A DNA stretch of 64,000 bases from Hyphomonadaceae bacterium (GCA_009773395.1 WRPI01000004.1:186001-250000), one strand, 5' to 3'. Positions 1 through 10,058 are shown, numbered from the stretch's first letter. Notes: generated from the sequence alone by a model not told the origin. Numbers and translations are program-made.

Positions 1-585
1 GCCGCCTTTGCCAAAGCCCGCGCTGGCAATGGTCAAGAGCGTATATTGGTAAATTGCGCAGGAATTGGCTCGGCCTCCAAAACTGCAAGCCGTGATAAAA
101 CTACTGGTGAACCCAAACATTTTCCGCTCGACATCTTTGCCCGCACGATTGAAATTAATTTAGTCGGTACATTTCGCTGTATCGCCAAATCAGCGGCAGG
201 AATGTTGACACTCGAACCGCTCGAAGATGGCGCGCGTGGTATCATCATCAACACTGGCTCAGTTGCTGCACAAGATGGCCAAATGGGGCAGGCGGCCTAT
301 AGCGCTTCCAAAGGCGGCGTTGTCGCCATGACATTGCCAATTGCGCGCGATTTGGCCTCCGAAGGCATTCGCATCAATACGATTTTACCAGGAATTTTTG
401 ATACGCCAATGATGGCCGCCGCACCTGAAAATGTGCGCAGCGCTTTGGCGGCATCAATTCCATATCCAAGCCGCTTTGGCCAGCCATCGGAATATGCTTC
501 GCTGGCGTTGGAAATGATAAGGAACAATTATTTGAACGGTGAGACCATACGCCTAGACGGAGCAATCCGTATGCCGCCACGTTAA
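1..585 (+). CDS. Short-chain dehydrogenase, HSD17B10-type 3-hydroxyacyl-CoA dehydrogenase (5' truncated)
   Basis: The reading frame is open from base 1, so the start and the N-terminal glycine-rich NAD-binding loop lie outside the window. The visible part carries the SDR hallmarks: an NCAG version of the NAG motif near base 52, a catalytic Ser in NTGSVAA, and the YSASKGG Tyr-Lys pair. The C-terminus ends NGETIRLDGAIRMPPR, which is typical of the type-2 3-hydroxyacyl-CoA dehydrogenase (HSD10) group that oxidises short-chain hydroxyacyl-CoA with NAD+. The nearby tesB and fadB-like genes fit a fatty-acid oxidation neighbourhood, although they are on the opposite strand. The exact substrate is inferred. 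Confidence 0.88.
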   Translation, partial: AAFAKARAGNGQERILVNCAGIGSASKTASRDKTTGEPKHFPLDIFARTIEINLVGTFRCIAKSAAGMLTLEPLEDGARGIIINTGSVAAQDGQMGQAAYSASKGGVVAMTLPIARDLASEGIRINTILPGIFDTPMMAAAPENVRSALAASIPYPSRFGQPSEYASLALEMIRNNYLNGETIRLDGAIRMPPR

Positions 586-643
586 AAATCATTATTGAGG
601 CGCATTGCGTCGTCGATTGTCTTTTGCTGCCTGTCGCAGAAAC

Positions 644-1744
644 TTAGAATCTCGGAACGCGCAGGCTCCCTAGGCTAATTGTCTGTTCAATTTTAACCGC
701 GCCATTTTCGCCGCGAATTGAGACCTTGACATTATTATTGGTCCAATCGATTTCGATTAGTCCGAAATTTCTATCGCGGTAAGCCTCGCCAATTCGGCGG
801 CTATTGGGCGGAATAACTGGCCAAACTTCGGTAATGCCTGATGAAGTAAAATCCCAAATTGGATACGGAACATTGACATCCAATTTCGAAATTTCGCCAT
901 AATGAGTGTCACCCGAAAGGCAAATAAGGCCATTGGCGCGGTGCCGCCGTATTGCGTCTATAAGCCGTTGGTGGTCGCGGTGGTAATTAATCCAGGCTTC
1001 CCAACCGGGAAAATCGGCAATGACTTGCAAGGACGAGGCAAATATTCGCAAATCTGCTGGCTTTTCCAACTCATTCTCAAGCCATTCCCATTGTGAATTG
1101 CCAATCATTGTTGCCGCATCATCGGGGTTACGAAGATAAGGCCCAGGGATTGGCTTGCTTTGCCTAAATTGGGTAAGCGCCCATCTTTCATATGATTGCC
1201 TATCGGTAAAAGTCGAAAGTATCGGCGTTCGATTCCATCTTAAATCTGGCAAAATAATTTGAACTTTGCGGCCATCGGGTCCAAAAACTTCGGAAGTATA
1301 AATGCCATCGGGTCGAGTGCGGCGTGGGCTGTCTGCGGGAACGTCCCAAAAATCGCAAAATTGTTTGCGACTTTCGTCTTTCATCACATATTCGATACCG
1401 CCATCATTCAAGCCATAATCATGATCGTCCCACATGGCGAGAATAGGCACGGCGGCTCTAAACCGTGCAAATTCGGGCTTTTGCCTTAGGGCTTCATATT
1501 TTTCGCGCATAATTGCTGGATTATCGGTATCGGCATAAATATTGTCACCAATAAACAGAAATAAATCAGGATTGGTTTGCGCAATTGCATTCCAAATTGG
1601 CTGGCGCTTGTTTTGATGAGCGCAAGATCCCCAAGCAATGCGGGTAATTTCACTATTTGCACTTGGCTGCGAGCGCGCAATGTCGCTGGTGGCAATCGCA
1701 CTTGCGGCGGCAATTCCGGCACCCATAATTTCACGGCGATTCAT
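644..1744 (-). CDS. PhoD-family metallophosphatase
   Basis: The 366-residue protein starts with NRREIMGAGIAAASA, a twin-arginine-like signal followed by a hydrophobic stretch, so export is likely. The body has the PhoD metallophosphatase motifs in order: GSC near residue 40, GDNIYAD near 67, WDDHDYG near 106 and GDTHYGE near 280. These supply the metal ligands of alkaline phosphatase D-type phosphodiesterases/phosphatases. It probably releases phosphate from organic esters in the periplasm. It lies 44 bp downstream of tesB on the same strand and may be a distal operon gene. The family call is firm and the substrate unknown. Confidence 0.87.
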   Translation of the reverse strand: MNRREIMGAGIAAASAIATSDIARSQPSANSEITRIAWGSCAHQNKRQPIWNAIAQTNPDLFLFIGDNIYADTDNPAIMREKYEALRQKPEFARFRAAVPILAMWDDHDYGLNDGGIEYVMKDESRKQFCDFWDVPADSPRRTRPDGIYTSEVFGPDGRKVQIILPDLRWNRTPILSTFTDRQSYERWALTQFRQSKPIPGPYLRNPDDAATMIGNSQWEWLENELEKPADLRIFASSLQVIADFPGWEAWINYHRDHQRLIDAIRRHRANGLICLSGDTHYGEISKLDVNVPYPIWDFTSSGITEVWPVIPPNSRRIGEAYRDRNFGLIEIDWTNNNVKVSIRGENGAVKIEQTISLGSLRVPRF

Positions 1745-1788
1745 GCGCTTCTCCTAAAAAATAATCAGAGCAGCAATATTGCCAATTA

Positions 1789-2715
1789 TCAAGCCTCTGA
1801 ATGCTGCCGAATAAGCCCTTCTTGTGCAACGCTTGCGACCAATTTGCCATCCGCAGTATAAACCAATCCGCGATTCATACCGCGTGCGCCGCCCGACCAT
1901 GGCGCTTCCAAGGCATAAAGCAACCACTCATCAAGCCAAAAATCTTCATGCATCCACAAAGCATGATCAAGGCTTGCGACTTGCATTTTTTGCTGATGCC
2001 AACTAACTCCATGCGGCAAAAGCGCGGTAGATAAAAGCATCATATCCGAAGCATAAGCCAATAAAACACGGTGGAGGTTTTGGTCTCTCGGCAATGGCGC
2101 AATTGCTTTGAACCAAAAACAATGTGCTGGTTCACCTTTTTTCAAACTCAAATATCTATCTTGATTTATCGGCCGAAATTCAATCGGCCTCGGACGCAAT
2201 AAATGCTGGCGATTGGCAAGTGCTGATTGCTGGCTGTAAGAAGGTGGGCCATTAAGCACGTCAATCACCAATTGGGTTTCGCTTTTAAGGTTTTCGGGGC
2301 CCACAACATCGGGCATGGAGAACTGATGATGTAGCCCTTCTTCTTGGGTTTGAAAAGAGCATGAGAGGTTTAATATTGGGGTTCCTCCTTGCTTTGCTAC
2401 AACCCGGCGCGAGCTGAAACTTTTGCCATCCCTGTCACGCGAAACATCATAAATAATTGGCAATTTGGGGTCACCTGGGCGCACAAAATAGGCGTGCAAT
2501 GAATGTGGCAGGCGATCATCCTCAACCGTATGGCACGCCGCCATCAAAGCTTGCGATACAACTTGGCCGCCAAAAACTCGCATCCACGGTTCATTGGTTA
2601 TTGGCCCACGGTAAATATCACCATCAATTTGCTCAATCGCCATCAAATCAATTAAAGTTTTGACTATTTCTGCGGGGCTTTGATTTAACGCTTCTTGGTG
2701 CAAATTCTCGTTCAC
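1789..2715 (-). CDS. tesB: Acyl-CoA thioesterase II
   Basis: This 308-residue protein has the usual TesB length, made of two hot-dog domains. It hydrolyses acyl-CoA to free acid and CoA in the cytoplasm. The N-terminal half has the FGGQVVSQALMAA helix. The C-terminal half has YASDMMLLSTAL with the expected Asp, then SLDHALWMH and VAQEGLIR with the conserved Gln, consistent with the Asp-Gln-Thr active site known for the family. It starts 2 bp after the fadB-like gene, so the two are almost certainly co-transcribed; the thioesterase would relieve acyl-CoA build-up during beta-oxidation. Confidence 0.93.
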   Translation of the reverse strand: MNENLHQEALNQSPAEIVKTLIDLMAIEQIDGDIYRGPITNEPWMRVFGGQVVSQALMAACHTVEDDRLPHSLHAYFVRPGDPKLPIIYDVSRDRDGKSFSSRRVVAKQGGTPILNLSCSFQTQEEGLHHQFSMPDVVGPENLKSETQLVIDVLNGPPSYSQQSALANRQHLLRPRPIEFRPINQDRYLSLKKGEPAHCFWFKAIAPLPRDQNLHRVLLAYASDMMLLSTALLPHGVSWHQQKMQVASLDHALWMHEDFWLDEWLLYALEAPWSGGARGMNRGLVYTADGKLVASVAQEGLIRQHSEA

Positions 2716-2717
2716 TT

Positions 2718-4793
2718 CTATTTCCTGTTTAACGAAGCGAAACTTGCATTTTCTTTTGCTAATTTCAACAGTAAATCTGATGGCTTAAATGCTTCGCCAT
2801 AAAGGCTTGCAAACTCTTCAAGTTTTTGAACAATATTATTAAGCCCGATTAAATCCGCCCAAAACATCGGCCCGCCACGATAAACTGGCCAATTATAGCC
2901 AAAAATCATTGCAATATCGACGTCAGATGGGCGATGGGCAATGCCCTCTTCGACAATTTTAGAACACTCATTGATAACCGGATAAAGCATCCGCGCCAAA
3001 ATGTCGGTTTCGCTTTGATTTGGCCTTTGAACCACGCCAAGTTTTTGTGCCACGTCTTTAATAACTTCCACAGCGATAGGCGATAAGGTAGCGTTGCGAT
3101 TTTCGTCATAATCATAAAATCCGCCGCCGCTTTTTTGGCCCAATCGACCCAAGCGAACCAATTCGCCGCGAACTGTCAATTCATTTGAATCGCGGCCGGT
3201 TACATCAAGGCCAACCAAATCGGCCATTTTGAACGGCCCCATTGCAAAGCCATAGTCATAGCCGACTTTATCAATCAATTCAGGCGAAACACCTTCCAAT
3301 ATCATCATATTGCATTGCTCGGAGCGTTTGGACATTGCCCGATTTGCGATAAAGCCGAAACAAACCCCAGATACGACAGGGGTTTTGCCCATTTTCTTTG
3401 CTATTGCCAAAGAAGTACTTAGAACCGAATTATCAGTTTTGGCTCCGCGAACAATTTCCAATAATGGCATAACATTGGCGGGCGAAAAATAATGATTGCC
3501 GACAACATCACTTGGTCTTGAAGTCACGGCAGCGATTTCATCAATATCCAAAAATGAAGTATTGGAAGCCAAAATCGCCCCAGCCTTGGCCACAGCGTCA
3601 ATTTTCTTAAAGACTTCAAGCTTCACCGCCATGGATTCAAAAACCGCCTCAGTAATTATATCACAATCACTAAGGGCGCTATATTCAAGCGATGGAATAA
3701 TTTGCGCCATTCGGGCTTCAACTTGTTCCATCGTCATTTTGCCTTTTTGGGCTGTGGTCTCATAATTTTTTCTAATTATGCCAATGCCGCGATCCAGTGC
3801 TTCTTGGGTCTGCTCAACCAATACTACTGGCAGGCCCATGTTCAAATAATTCATGCAAATACCGCCGCCCATTGTGCCGGCGCCAATCACACCGGCTTTC
3901 TTAATGTCACGACTTTGGGTATCGGCTGGCAAATTCGGTATTCTTGCGGTTTCACGTTGGGCAAAAAATACGTGACGCTGGGCCGCGGATTCATCTGAAT
4001 TGAGAAGTTCAAAGAACATTTTACGCTCGAACTCCATGCCTTCGTCAAAATTCATGTTTGCCGCTGCTTCAACGCATTTAATGATGTTCTCTTGCGCTTT
4101 GAAGCCACGAAATGCCCGCGCATTTTTTTTGCGATAGTCGGCAAAAACCTGCGAATTGCCGCGAAACTGCGCGACTTTTTCATTGCGGTCTCGCACTTTT
4201 AGCATTGGTGCATTGGTTGTAATCAGGTTTTTTGCGAAAGCAATTGCATCTTGTTTCAAAGCATTTTCATCAACCACTGCATCAATAATGCCAGCCTCCA
4301 TCGCTGGTTTGGCTTTCATAGGTTTGCCCGAAGTAATGAAGTCCAAAGCCGCTTCAATCCCAATAATTCGTGGAATCCTTTGGGTTCCACCAGCACCTGG
4401 TAAAAGCCCAAGGCTGACTTCAGGCAGACCGACCACAGCCGATGGCACAGCCACCCGATAATGGCAGTTAAGCGCGAGCTCCAACCCGCCGCCTAATGCC
4501 GTGCCATGAATTGCGGCAACCACATATTTGGGCGAATTTTCGATGACGTTGAAAACTGCGGGTAAATGTGGCTCGACTGGCACTTTACCAAATTCAGTAA
4601 TATCTGCGCCAGCAAAGAAAGTGCGCCCGGCGCAAATTATGATGATTGCTTTGACTTCATTGTCGGCAATCCCTAGCTGAACTCCCGCAATTATGCCTTG
4701 GCGAACTGCTAAACCTAGCGCGTTCACTGGTGGTGAATGAATGGTGACAATGCCAATACCATCTATTTTTTCAAATTCCATAATCTCAGTCAT
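2718..4793 (-). CDS. Bifunctional enoyl-CoA hydratase / 3-hydroxyacyl-CoA dehydrogenase (FadB/FadJ-like)
   Basis: A 691-residue multifunctional beta-oxidation enzyme. Residues 1-180 form a crotonase domain with the oxyanion-hole signatures FFAGADITEF and GTALGGGLELAL and the PEVSLGLLPGAGGTQR segment. From about residue 295 comes the NAD-binding domain with GVIGAGTMGGG, then the C-terminal hydroxyacyl-CoA dehydrogenase domain with NHYFSPANVMPLLE. It hydrates trans-2-enoyl-CoA and oxidises the 3-hydroxy product. It is the first gene of a likely fadB-tesB operon. The 197-bp leader contains two strong inverted repeats. No thiolase gene is adjacent. Whether it is FadB or FadJ cannot be decided here. 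Confidence 0.94.
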   Translation of the reverse strand: MTEIMEFEKIDGIGIVTIHSPPVNALGLAVRQGIIAGVQLGIADNEVKAIIIICAGRTFFAGADITEFGKVPVEPHLPAVFNVIENSPKYVVAAIHGTALGGGLELALNCHYRVAVPSAVVGLPEVSLGLLPGAGGTQRIPRIIGIEAALDFITSGKPMKAKPAMEAGIIDAVVDENALKQDAIAFAKNLITTNAPMLKVRDRNEKVAQFRGNSQVFADYRKKNARAFRGFKAQENIIKCVEAAANMNFDEGMEFERKMFFELLNSDESAAQRHVFFAQRETARIPNLPADTQSRDIKKAGVIGAGTMGGGICMNYLNMGLPVVLVEQTQEALDRGIGIIRKNYETTAQKGKMTMEQVEARMAQIIPSLEYSALSDCDIITEAVFESMAVKLEVFKKIDAVAKAGAILASNTSFLDIDEIAAVTSRPSDVVGNHYFSPANVMPLLEIVRGAKTDNSVLSTSLAIAKKMGKTPVVSGVCFGFIANRAMSKRSEQCNMMILEGVSPELIDKVGYDYGFAMGPFKMADLVGLDVTGRDSNELTVRGELVRLGRLGQKSGGGFYDYDENRNATLSPIAVEVIKDVAQKLGVVQRPNQSETDILARMLYPVINECSKIVEEGIAHRPSDVDIAMIFGYNWPVYRGGPMFWADLIGLNNIVQKLEEFASLYGEAFKPSDLLLKLAKENASFASLNRK

Positions 4794-4879
4794 AATGAGT
4801 TCCTATTAAAGCAACCCTCATTTGCCCTTTATTTCCAGTGAGTTCAAGTCGCAAACAATGGCTATCTCACATTACGTTA

Positions 4880-4927
4880 GGGCAATTTTCACAAAAGTTG
4901 ATAGACTTTTGGGTTAAAAAATTGCCC
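4880..4927. repeat. Nested inverted repeat upstream of the fadB-like gene
   Basis: Perfect 10-base arms GGGCAATTTT (4880-4889) and AAAATTGCCC (4918-4927) enclose a second perfect stem, AAAAGT (4893-4898) with ACTTTT (4905-4910). It lies in the leader of the fadB-like gene, about 90 bp upstream of its start. It could be an operator or an mRNA leader structure. Nothing in the sequence decides which. Confidence 0.5.
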
Positions 4928-4939
4928 AAAGCAAAGAAC

Positions 4940-4980
4940 TAGCGCGGCTTTCAAGTTTTACTTGAAAGTCCGCCGCGCTA
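4940..4980. terminator. Hairpin just downstream of ispG, possible terminator
   Basis: The stem pairs TAGCGCGG (4940-4947) with CCGCGCTA (4973-4980), and CTTTCAAGT (4948-4956) with ACTTGAAAG (4960-4968) over a 3-base loop, with a 4-base bulge. It begins 11 bases after the ispG stop on the minus strand. No clean U-tract follows, so intrinsic termination is uncertain. It may instead protect the mRNA 3' end. Confidence 0.5.
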
Positions 4981-4990
4981 TGGGCAGCTT

Positions 4991-6115
4991 TCAATTGGAT
5001 GAAGCCGTCATTTCTTCGGCTTTTGCCTCGACCATAGCGACTATTTTTTCGATCATTTCGTCATTGTCAATTTTCGCCAAGGTTTTTCCATTGACATAAA
5101 TCATGCCCGAGCCTTTGCCACCGCCAGTAAACCCTAAATCCGTAAATAATGCTTCACCTGGCCCATTGACGACGCAGCCAATTATTGAAAGCGAAATCGG
5201 TGCTCTTATGTGGGCAAGCTCTTTTTCCAAGCGCTCAACAGTTCTGATGACGTCAAAACCCTGCCTTGCACACGAGGGGCAGGAAATGATGTTAACACCG
5301 CGACTTCGTAATCCTAGTGATTTTAATATATCAAAACCTACTTTGACTTCTTCTTCTGGCTCTGCCGAAAGCGATACTCTTATAGTGTCGCCTAGGCCGG
5401 CCCATAGTAAATTACCAAGCCCAATTGAAGATTTAACTGAACCAATTCTCGTGCCGCCCGCTTCGGTTACGCCCAAATGGAGTGGGCAATCAATTGCTTC
5501 GGCGAGTGCCATATAAGCGGCGACAGTTAGAAAAACGTCCGATGCTTTGACGCTGATTTTGAACTCGTGAAAATCATGGTCTTGCAATATTTTGGCGTGA
5601 CTCAATGCGCTTTCAACCATAGCCTCGGGGCAGGGTTCGCCATATTTTTCCAATAAATCTGGTTCAAGTGAGCCAGCATTGACGCCAATTCTAATGGCAC
5701 AGCCATAGTCTTTGGCAGCAGTGATAACTTCTTTTACCCGTTCGGCATTCCCAATATTTCCAGGGTTAATTCTAAGGCAAGCTGCACCCGCCTGCGCCGC
5801 CTCAATTGCCCTTTTATAGTGGAAATGAATATCGGCAATTATCGGAACTTGGGCAAATTTCGTGATTTCTTTCAACGCCATAGTTGATGCAACGTCGGGC
5901 GCGGAAACCCTTACTAAATCTGCGCCCGCTTCAACGCATCGTTCAACTTGTGCCAAAGTCGCTTTGGCGTCAGACGTGAGGGTGTTGGTCATGGTTTGCA
6001 CGCTAATTGGGGCATCGCCGCCAATTGCAATGTTGCCAACAAGGATTTTGCGCGATTTGCGGCGCGATACTGCGCGCCAAGGCCTTACTTCGGCAAGAGT
6101 GTGTGGATTAGTCAT
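4991..6115 (-). CDS. ispG: 4-hydroxy-3-methylbut-2-en-1-yl diphosphate synthase (flavodoxin)
   Basis: IspG (GcpE) makes HMBPP from MEcPP in the MEP isoprenoid pathway, using a [4Fe-4S] cluster. The protein has the start block VQTMTNTLT near residue 40, the TIM-barrel segments INPGNIG and [10 protein letters not shown], and the C-terminal cluster region SCPSCAR plus [10 protein letters not shown], which supplies the iron-sulfur cysteines. I chose the ATG at 6115 ([10 protein letters not shown]), giving 374 residues; a longer ATG at 6157 adds 14 residues that do not look like family sequence. It follows the RodZ-like gene by 44 bp on the same strand, a pairing I know from Caulobacterales. Confidence 0.96.
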   Translation of the reverse strand: MTNPHTLAEVRPWRAVSRRKSRKILVGNIAIGGDAPISVQTMTNTLTSDAKATLAQVERCVEAGADLVRVSAPDVASTMALKEITKFAQVPIIADIHFHYKRAIEAAQAGAACLRINPGNIGNAERVKEVITAAKDYGCAIRIGVNAGSLEPDLLEKYGEPCPEAMVESALSHAKILQDHDFHEFKISVKASDVFLTVAAYMALAEAIDCPLHLGVTEAGGTRIGSVKSSIGLGNLLWAGLGDTIRVSLSAEPEEEVKVGFDILKSLGLRSRGVNIISCPSCARQGFDVIRTVERLEKELAHIRAPISLSIIGCVVNGPGEALFTDLGFTGGGKGSGMIYVNGKTLAKIDNDEMIEKIVAMVEAKAEEMTASSN

Positions 6116-6159
6116 CGCTATATCTATACAAACAACGGGCGCAAAACGCCATGACAAAG

Positions 6160-7137
6160 TTATTGTGGTGTAGCAGATATCGTTGGTGCAGCAGTGACGC
6201 TATTGGCGGCAGTTGCAACTAAGGCATCATTAGGGGTCGCAACAACTTCTACCTTCGGCAAGTTCGCGGTTTTGGCGGCTTCTTGCTCGGCAAGTAATTT
6301 TGCTTTTTCATTGGCAAGGGCAATCAAATCGGGTGAGCGCCAATTTGACAAAGGCTGATGATTTTCACCCGCCACAATTACCAGTCCACGACCACGAATT
6401 TCAATCGCGCCAGCGTCCCCTGTGCTAATAATAAACCGCCCCAAACCATCGGTTGAAACAACTTCACCGGCGCGCAAATCACGCGACATAACCAGGGCCC
6501 CGTCTTCACCGCGCAATGTAATTTGAACAGGCCGTTTTGCGATTATACTGGTGAGCGGATCTATTTCCACAACTGGTCTGGTGGGTGAAATATCACCTTT
6601 TTGCGCCCAGGCCTTAATGGCCTCATCGGGACGTTCAATATTTCCTTCATTGCGCGGCAATGAGGTCTGCACTAAAGCATTTATTAAAATCCAGCCGAGG
6701 ACTGCTACTGCGGCCAAAGCACCGAGTGGGAGCGCGAACTTATTTGACAAAATATGGCGGCTTTGCTCATGGCGCATTTGTTGCGGTGCCCAAGCGTCGC
6801 GATAATCATCAACAACTGATTTAACATCAGCAATGCCCAAGAATTCACTATAAGCGCGAACATATCCCAGAGCATAACCGAGCCCAGGCAACAGCCCAAA
6901 TTGCATGGCTTCAATAGCAGCGATTTGGTCTGGTTTAAGTTTCAAAGCCTGCGCCACTTGGACGACCGAGAGACTTTGATCACGCCGTGCCGATTGCAAG
7001 CGTGCGCCTGGGCCAGTTGCATCAGGATTATCGACATCACCAACTACACGCAAATGCCGCCGCGAAACTGGGTTCGCTTTCACTTGTGCCATAATTTTTT
7101 GTGCTTCAGCAGGCGTCAATGCAAATTTCTCGTTCAA
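6160..7137 (-). CDS. RodZ-like helix-turn-helix membrane protein
   Basis: The 325-residue protein has a RodZ-type architecture. An N-terminal HTH_25-like domain (about residues 45-120, [20 protein letters not shown], with [15 protein letters not shown]) is followed by a basic segment, one membrane span ([20 protein letters not shown], about residues 155-178) and a beta-rich C-terminal domain resembling DUF4115. In bacteria with MreB, RodZ links the cytoskeleton to the elongation machinery. The first 40 residues and the Ala/Thr-rich tail are variable. It sits upstream of ispG in the same direction. The family is well supported; the cytoskeletal role is from homology. Confidence 0.8.
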   Translation of the reverse strand: MNEKFALTPAEAQKIMAQVKANPVSRRHLRVVGDVDNPDATGPGARLQSARRDQSLSVVQVAQALKLKPDQIAAIEAMQFGLLPGLGYALGYVRAYSEFLGIADVKSVVDDYRDAWAPQQMRHEQSRHILSNKFALPLGALAAVAVLGWILINALVQTSLPRNEGNIERPDEAIKAWAQKGDISPTRPVVEIDPLTSIIAKRPVQITLRGEDGALVMSRDLRAGEVVSTDGLGRFIISTGDAGAIEIRGRGLVIVAGENHQPLSNWRSPDLIALANEKAKLLAEQEAAKTANLPKVEVVATPNDALVATAANSVTAAPTISATPQ

Positions 7138-7271
7138 AACCAGACATTAAGGTTAAAATTCTTAATATTTTATGGGATTTTCGTTTTCTTGCAGTTTCTG
7201 TGCCAAAAGTCCATTGAATCACATGAATTTTTTGCGAATTTTGCATGACAGCCGATAAGTTGCTCTAAATG

Positions 7272-9530
7272 CTACAAAATAATGCCATTATCTTGTGCGA
7301 ACCCAAGCAATTCTTGGCGAAAATCAACATTTTCGCGCGCCAAAAGGCTATTTACAAAATCTCGCAATTTTTCGAAATTAACACTAAGTATCATTTCCTT
7401 TACAATGCCAAGGCTGGTTGCGGGCATGGATAATCTATCATAGCCAAGGCCAATTAACGCCAAAGCCTCAAGCGGACGACCAGCGTGCTCGCCACAAATG
7501 GATATGGGTGTGGTTTCGGCTTGGGTTTTTACATATTTAAGAAAACTCAAAGCGGGCTTTGACATAATGTCATAGCGGTCATTTACTTTGGGCGAGCTTC
7601 TGTCTGCCGCGAAAAAAAACTGCAATAAATCATTAGTTCCAACCGAAAGAAAGTCAGCTTTTTTCGATATTTCATTAATCGACCACGCAATTGAAGGCGC
7701 TTCTATCATTGTGCCGATTTCGAGATTTTGCGGGACTTTGCGCCCCATTTTTTTGGCCCAGTCAACTTCTTGGCCCAAAAGCGCCTTGGCGGCATCAAAC
7801 TCACTTATTTCCGAAACCAAGGGGAACATCACTCTTAACGGCCTACCATCAGCAGCACGCAATAACGCCCGTAATTGATAGCGCAAAATTGCTTGCCTAT
7901 CGAGGCCAAATCGCAAAGCGCGCCAGCCCATCGCTGGGTTTTCTTCTTTGTCATGCGACAAAAAGCGCGCAATTTTGTCGCCGCCCAAATCCAAAGTTCG
8001 AAAAGTCACGGGCTTGCCGCCGCTCAATTCAAAAATCTGGCTGTATAATTCGGCTTGGGCGTCAACGCGCGGCAAGGAATTGGACATAAGGAATTGAAAT
8101 TCAGTTCGGAATAAGCCAATGCCTTCGGCACCGCTATCCGCCAAATGTTCCATGTCCAGAACCAGCCCAGCGTTCATCAATAAGTGAATACGTTTGCCGT
8201 CTTTGGTTTTGCTTTCAATATTTCTCAGGGCTTGAACACGGACGGTTTCCGCGCGCATCGCCGTTAGTCTGCTGCCAAAGCCTTCGGCAAGTTTGGGGTC
8301 ATAGCGCAAATAGGCGTTGCCGGTATTGCCATCAACAATGATCGGATCATTGGTTTGCAACCGCGACAAAAGCCCACGCATTTGCCCAATCATCGGTAGC
8401 CCCATCGCCCGCGCTATGATTGCTGCGTGGGAGGACGATGAGCCTTTTTCAAGCAAAATCGCGCTTAATTTCACGCCGCTATATTCCAATAATTCGGCTG
8501 GCCCAATATCACGGGCCACCAACACAGCTTCGCCATCAAAACCAACGTGGGAATTAATCACACCTGAAAGATGGCGCAAAAGGCGGTTATCAAGCTCTTC
8601 CAAATCTTGCAAACGATCGCGTAAATAATTATCCTTGGCATTGGCCATTTTTGCGCGGTGTTCAGAACGAACTTGTTCAACTGCCGCTTCGGCGCAAATC
8701 CCGCTTTTCACGCCTTCAACTAACCGCTTTTCCCAATTTCTGTCTTGCGACAAAAGCAATATGACTTCGAGAACCTCAAGCGGAACTGCGCCTTGAACTT
8801 GCGCTTCACCCGTCAAAAGCAATTCAAGCCCCGAGCGAAGGTCTTTCAAGGCGCTAAGTAGCCGTGCTTCCTCAGCTTCTGGGTCGTCCGCCAAAAACCT
8901 TGTCGCCTCAATTTCTGGGGCATGAAGTAGTGCCTTACCAAAGGCCAAGCCTTTGGCAAAAACCTTGCCATTAAGGGTTTCTGGCTGGGTTGGTTTAATG
9001 TCAAAACCCTGAAGTTGCTCCATAACGCTTGAAGTCGAAACAAATTCGGACAACATGGTGGCAATTGTCTGTAGGCTTTCAATATCGTCTTCATGGTAAG
9101 ATTTTGCGGCACGGTTTTGCACCACCAAAACGCCGATTAAGCGGCCACCTTTTAACAATGGCACGCCCAAGAAACTCATATATGGATCTTCGCCAGTTTC
9201 CGCTCGATAGGAAAATCTCTTGTGATGCGGCGCATCAGAAAGGCTTATTGGTTCAACCCCATCGGCGACAAGACCCACCAAACCTTCAGATGGCTTAAGC
9301 CGAGTATTGTGAACTGCTTCTGGCTTAAGGCCTTCAGTTGCGCATAATTCCATTGAGCCATCATTGCGGCGTAAATATATGGAACAAACATCTGCAACCA
9401 TTTCATTGGCGATTTGCGTCACCATATGGTTCATTCTAGTTTGCGCATCGCTTATTTCATTCATAAGCTCGCGCAGGCCTTTTAGAAGCCTGCGTGATGT
9501 AACTTGATGTCCTGAAACTGAAGCGACCAT
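7272..9530 (-). CDS. ptsP: PEP-protein phosphotransferase of the nitrogen PTS (EI-Ntr)
   Basis: A 752-residue enzyme with three parts. A GAF sensory domain (about 20-165, ending near GVPLLKGGRLIGVLVVQN) is followed by the enzyme I HPr-binding and swivelling domain with the phospho-accepting His in GSSSSHAAIIARAMG (about residue 365), and a C-terminal PEP-binding barrel with GIGLFRTEFQFL, LDLGGDKIARF and the active-site Cys in ISICGEHAGRP. It passes phosphate from PEP to NPr in the regulatory PTS-Ntr chain, which affects nitrogen, potassium and storage-polymer control. In related genomes ptsP commonly follows lysC; here the nitric-oxide cassette separates them. Confidence 0.95.
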   Translation of the reverse strand: MVASVSGHQVTSRRLLKGLRELMNEISDAQTRMNHMVTQIANEMVADVCSIYLRRNDGSMELCATEGLKPEAVHNTRLKPSEGLVGLVADGVEPISLSDAPHHKRFSYRAETGEDPYMSFLGVPLLKGGRLIGVLVVQNRAAKSYHEDDIESLQTIATMLSEFVSTSSVMEQLQGFDIKPTQPETLNGKVFAKGLAFGKALLHAPEIEATRFLADDPEAEEARLLSALKDLRSGLELLLTGEAQVQGAVPLEVLEVILLLSQDRNWEKRLVEGVKSGICAEAAVEQVRSEHRAKMANAKDNYLRDRLQDLEELDNRLLRHLSGVINSHVGFDGEAVLVARDIGPAELLEYSGVKLSAILLEKGSSSSHAAIIARAMGLPMIGQMRGLLSRLQTNDPIIVDGNTGNAYLRYDPKLAEGFGSRLTAMRAETVRVQALRNIESKTKDGKRIHLLMNAGLVLDMEHLADSGAEGIGLFRTEFQFLMSNSLPRVDAQAELYSQIFELSGGKPVTFRTLDLGGDKIARFLSHDKEENPAMGWRALRFGLDRQAILRYQLRALLRAADGRPLRVMFPLVSEISEFDAAKALLGQEVDWAKKMGRKVPQNLEIGTMIEAPSIAWSINEISKKADFLSVGTNDLLQFFFAADRSSPKVNDRYDIMSKPALSFLKYVKTQAETTPISICGEHAGRPLEALALIGLGYDRLSMPATSLGIVKEMILSVNFEKLRDFVNSLLARENVDFRQELLGFAQDNGIIL

Positions 9531-9638
9531 AGGCTTGCATTTAAGCCATTAGCCCGCTTCGTGCTAGGGGGAGGCGTGAATTATTCGAAGCCCGCCTAAC
9601 AATTTTGCTCAAATGCGCGGCATTGTGAACTTAAGAGT

Positions 9639-10058
9639 TCAATTGGAATGCAGCAAATCAGTAATTCCTTCGCTCGAATTAACAATATCACTCAAGCTAT
9701 ATTCATCAAGAACATGAATAAAAGCCGAAATCGCTTTGTGCAACGGCCCTGGCAATTTGCAAACCCGTGCAACTTCGCAACCAATGCAATCAATAAGGTG
9801 CATATCGGGTTCCATTTTGCGTACCACTTGCCCTAGGACAATTTTGCTGGAATCTTGTGCCAATTTCATGCCGCCGCCTCGACCTTTAGTGCTTTCAACA
9901 TAGCCAAACTTGACTAAGTTCTGCACGACTTTCACCAAATGATTTCGCGATATTTTATAAGTTTCGGCGACTTCGCTCACGGTTCCTTGGCCGCTTGGTT
10001 TAGTAGCGAGAAAAAAGAGAACCCGCATAGCGTAATCAGTATATTTTGTGAGCTTCAT
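9639..10058 (-). CDS. nsrR: Rrf2-family nitric-oxide sensor repressor (NsrR)
   Basis: A 139-residue Rrf2-family regulator beginning MKLTKYTDYAMRVLFFLAT, with a winged helix (SRNHLVKVVQNL, the wing at STKGRGGGMKLAQ) and three cysteines in the order C-x2-C-x5-C (DCIGCEVARVCKLPGPL), the ligands of the NO-sensitive iron-sulfur cluster in NsrR. The ATG at 10058 is preferred because AAAAGGGACATT precedes it; a further ATG at 10094 in frame has no good ribosome site. It is divergent from norB, and two NsrR-like dyads lie in between, so it probably represses norB and itself. Confidence 0.92.
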   Translation of the reverse strand: MKLTKYTDYAMRVLFFLATKPSGQGTVSEVAETYKISRNHLVKVVQNLVKFGYVESTKGRGGGMKLAQDSSKIVLGQVVRKMEPDMHLIDCIGCEVARVCKLPGPLHKAISAFIHVLDEYSLSDIVNSSEGITDLLHSN

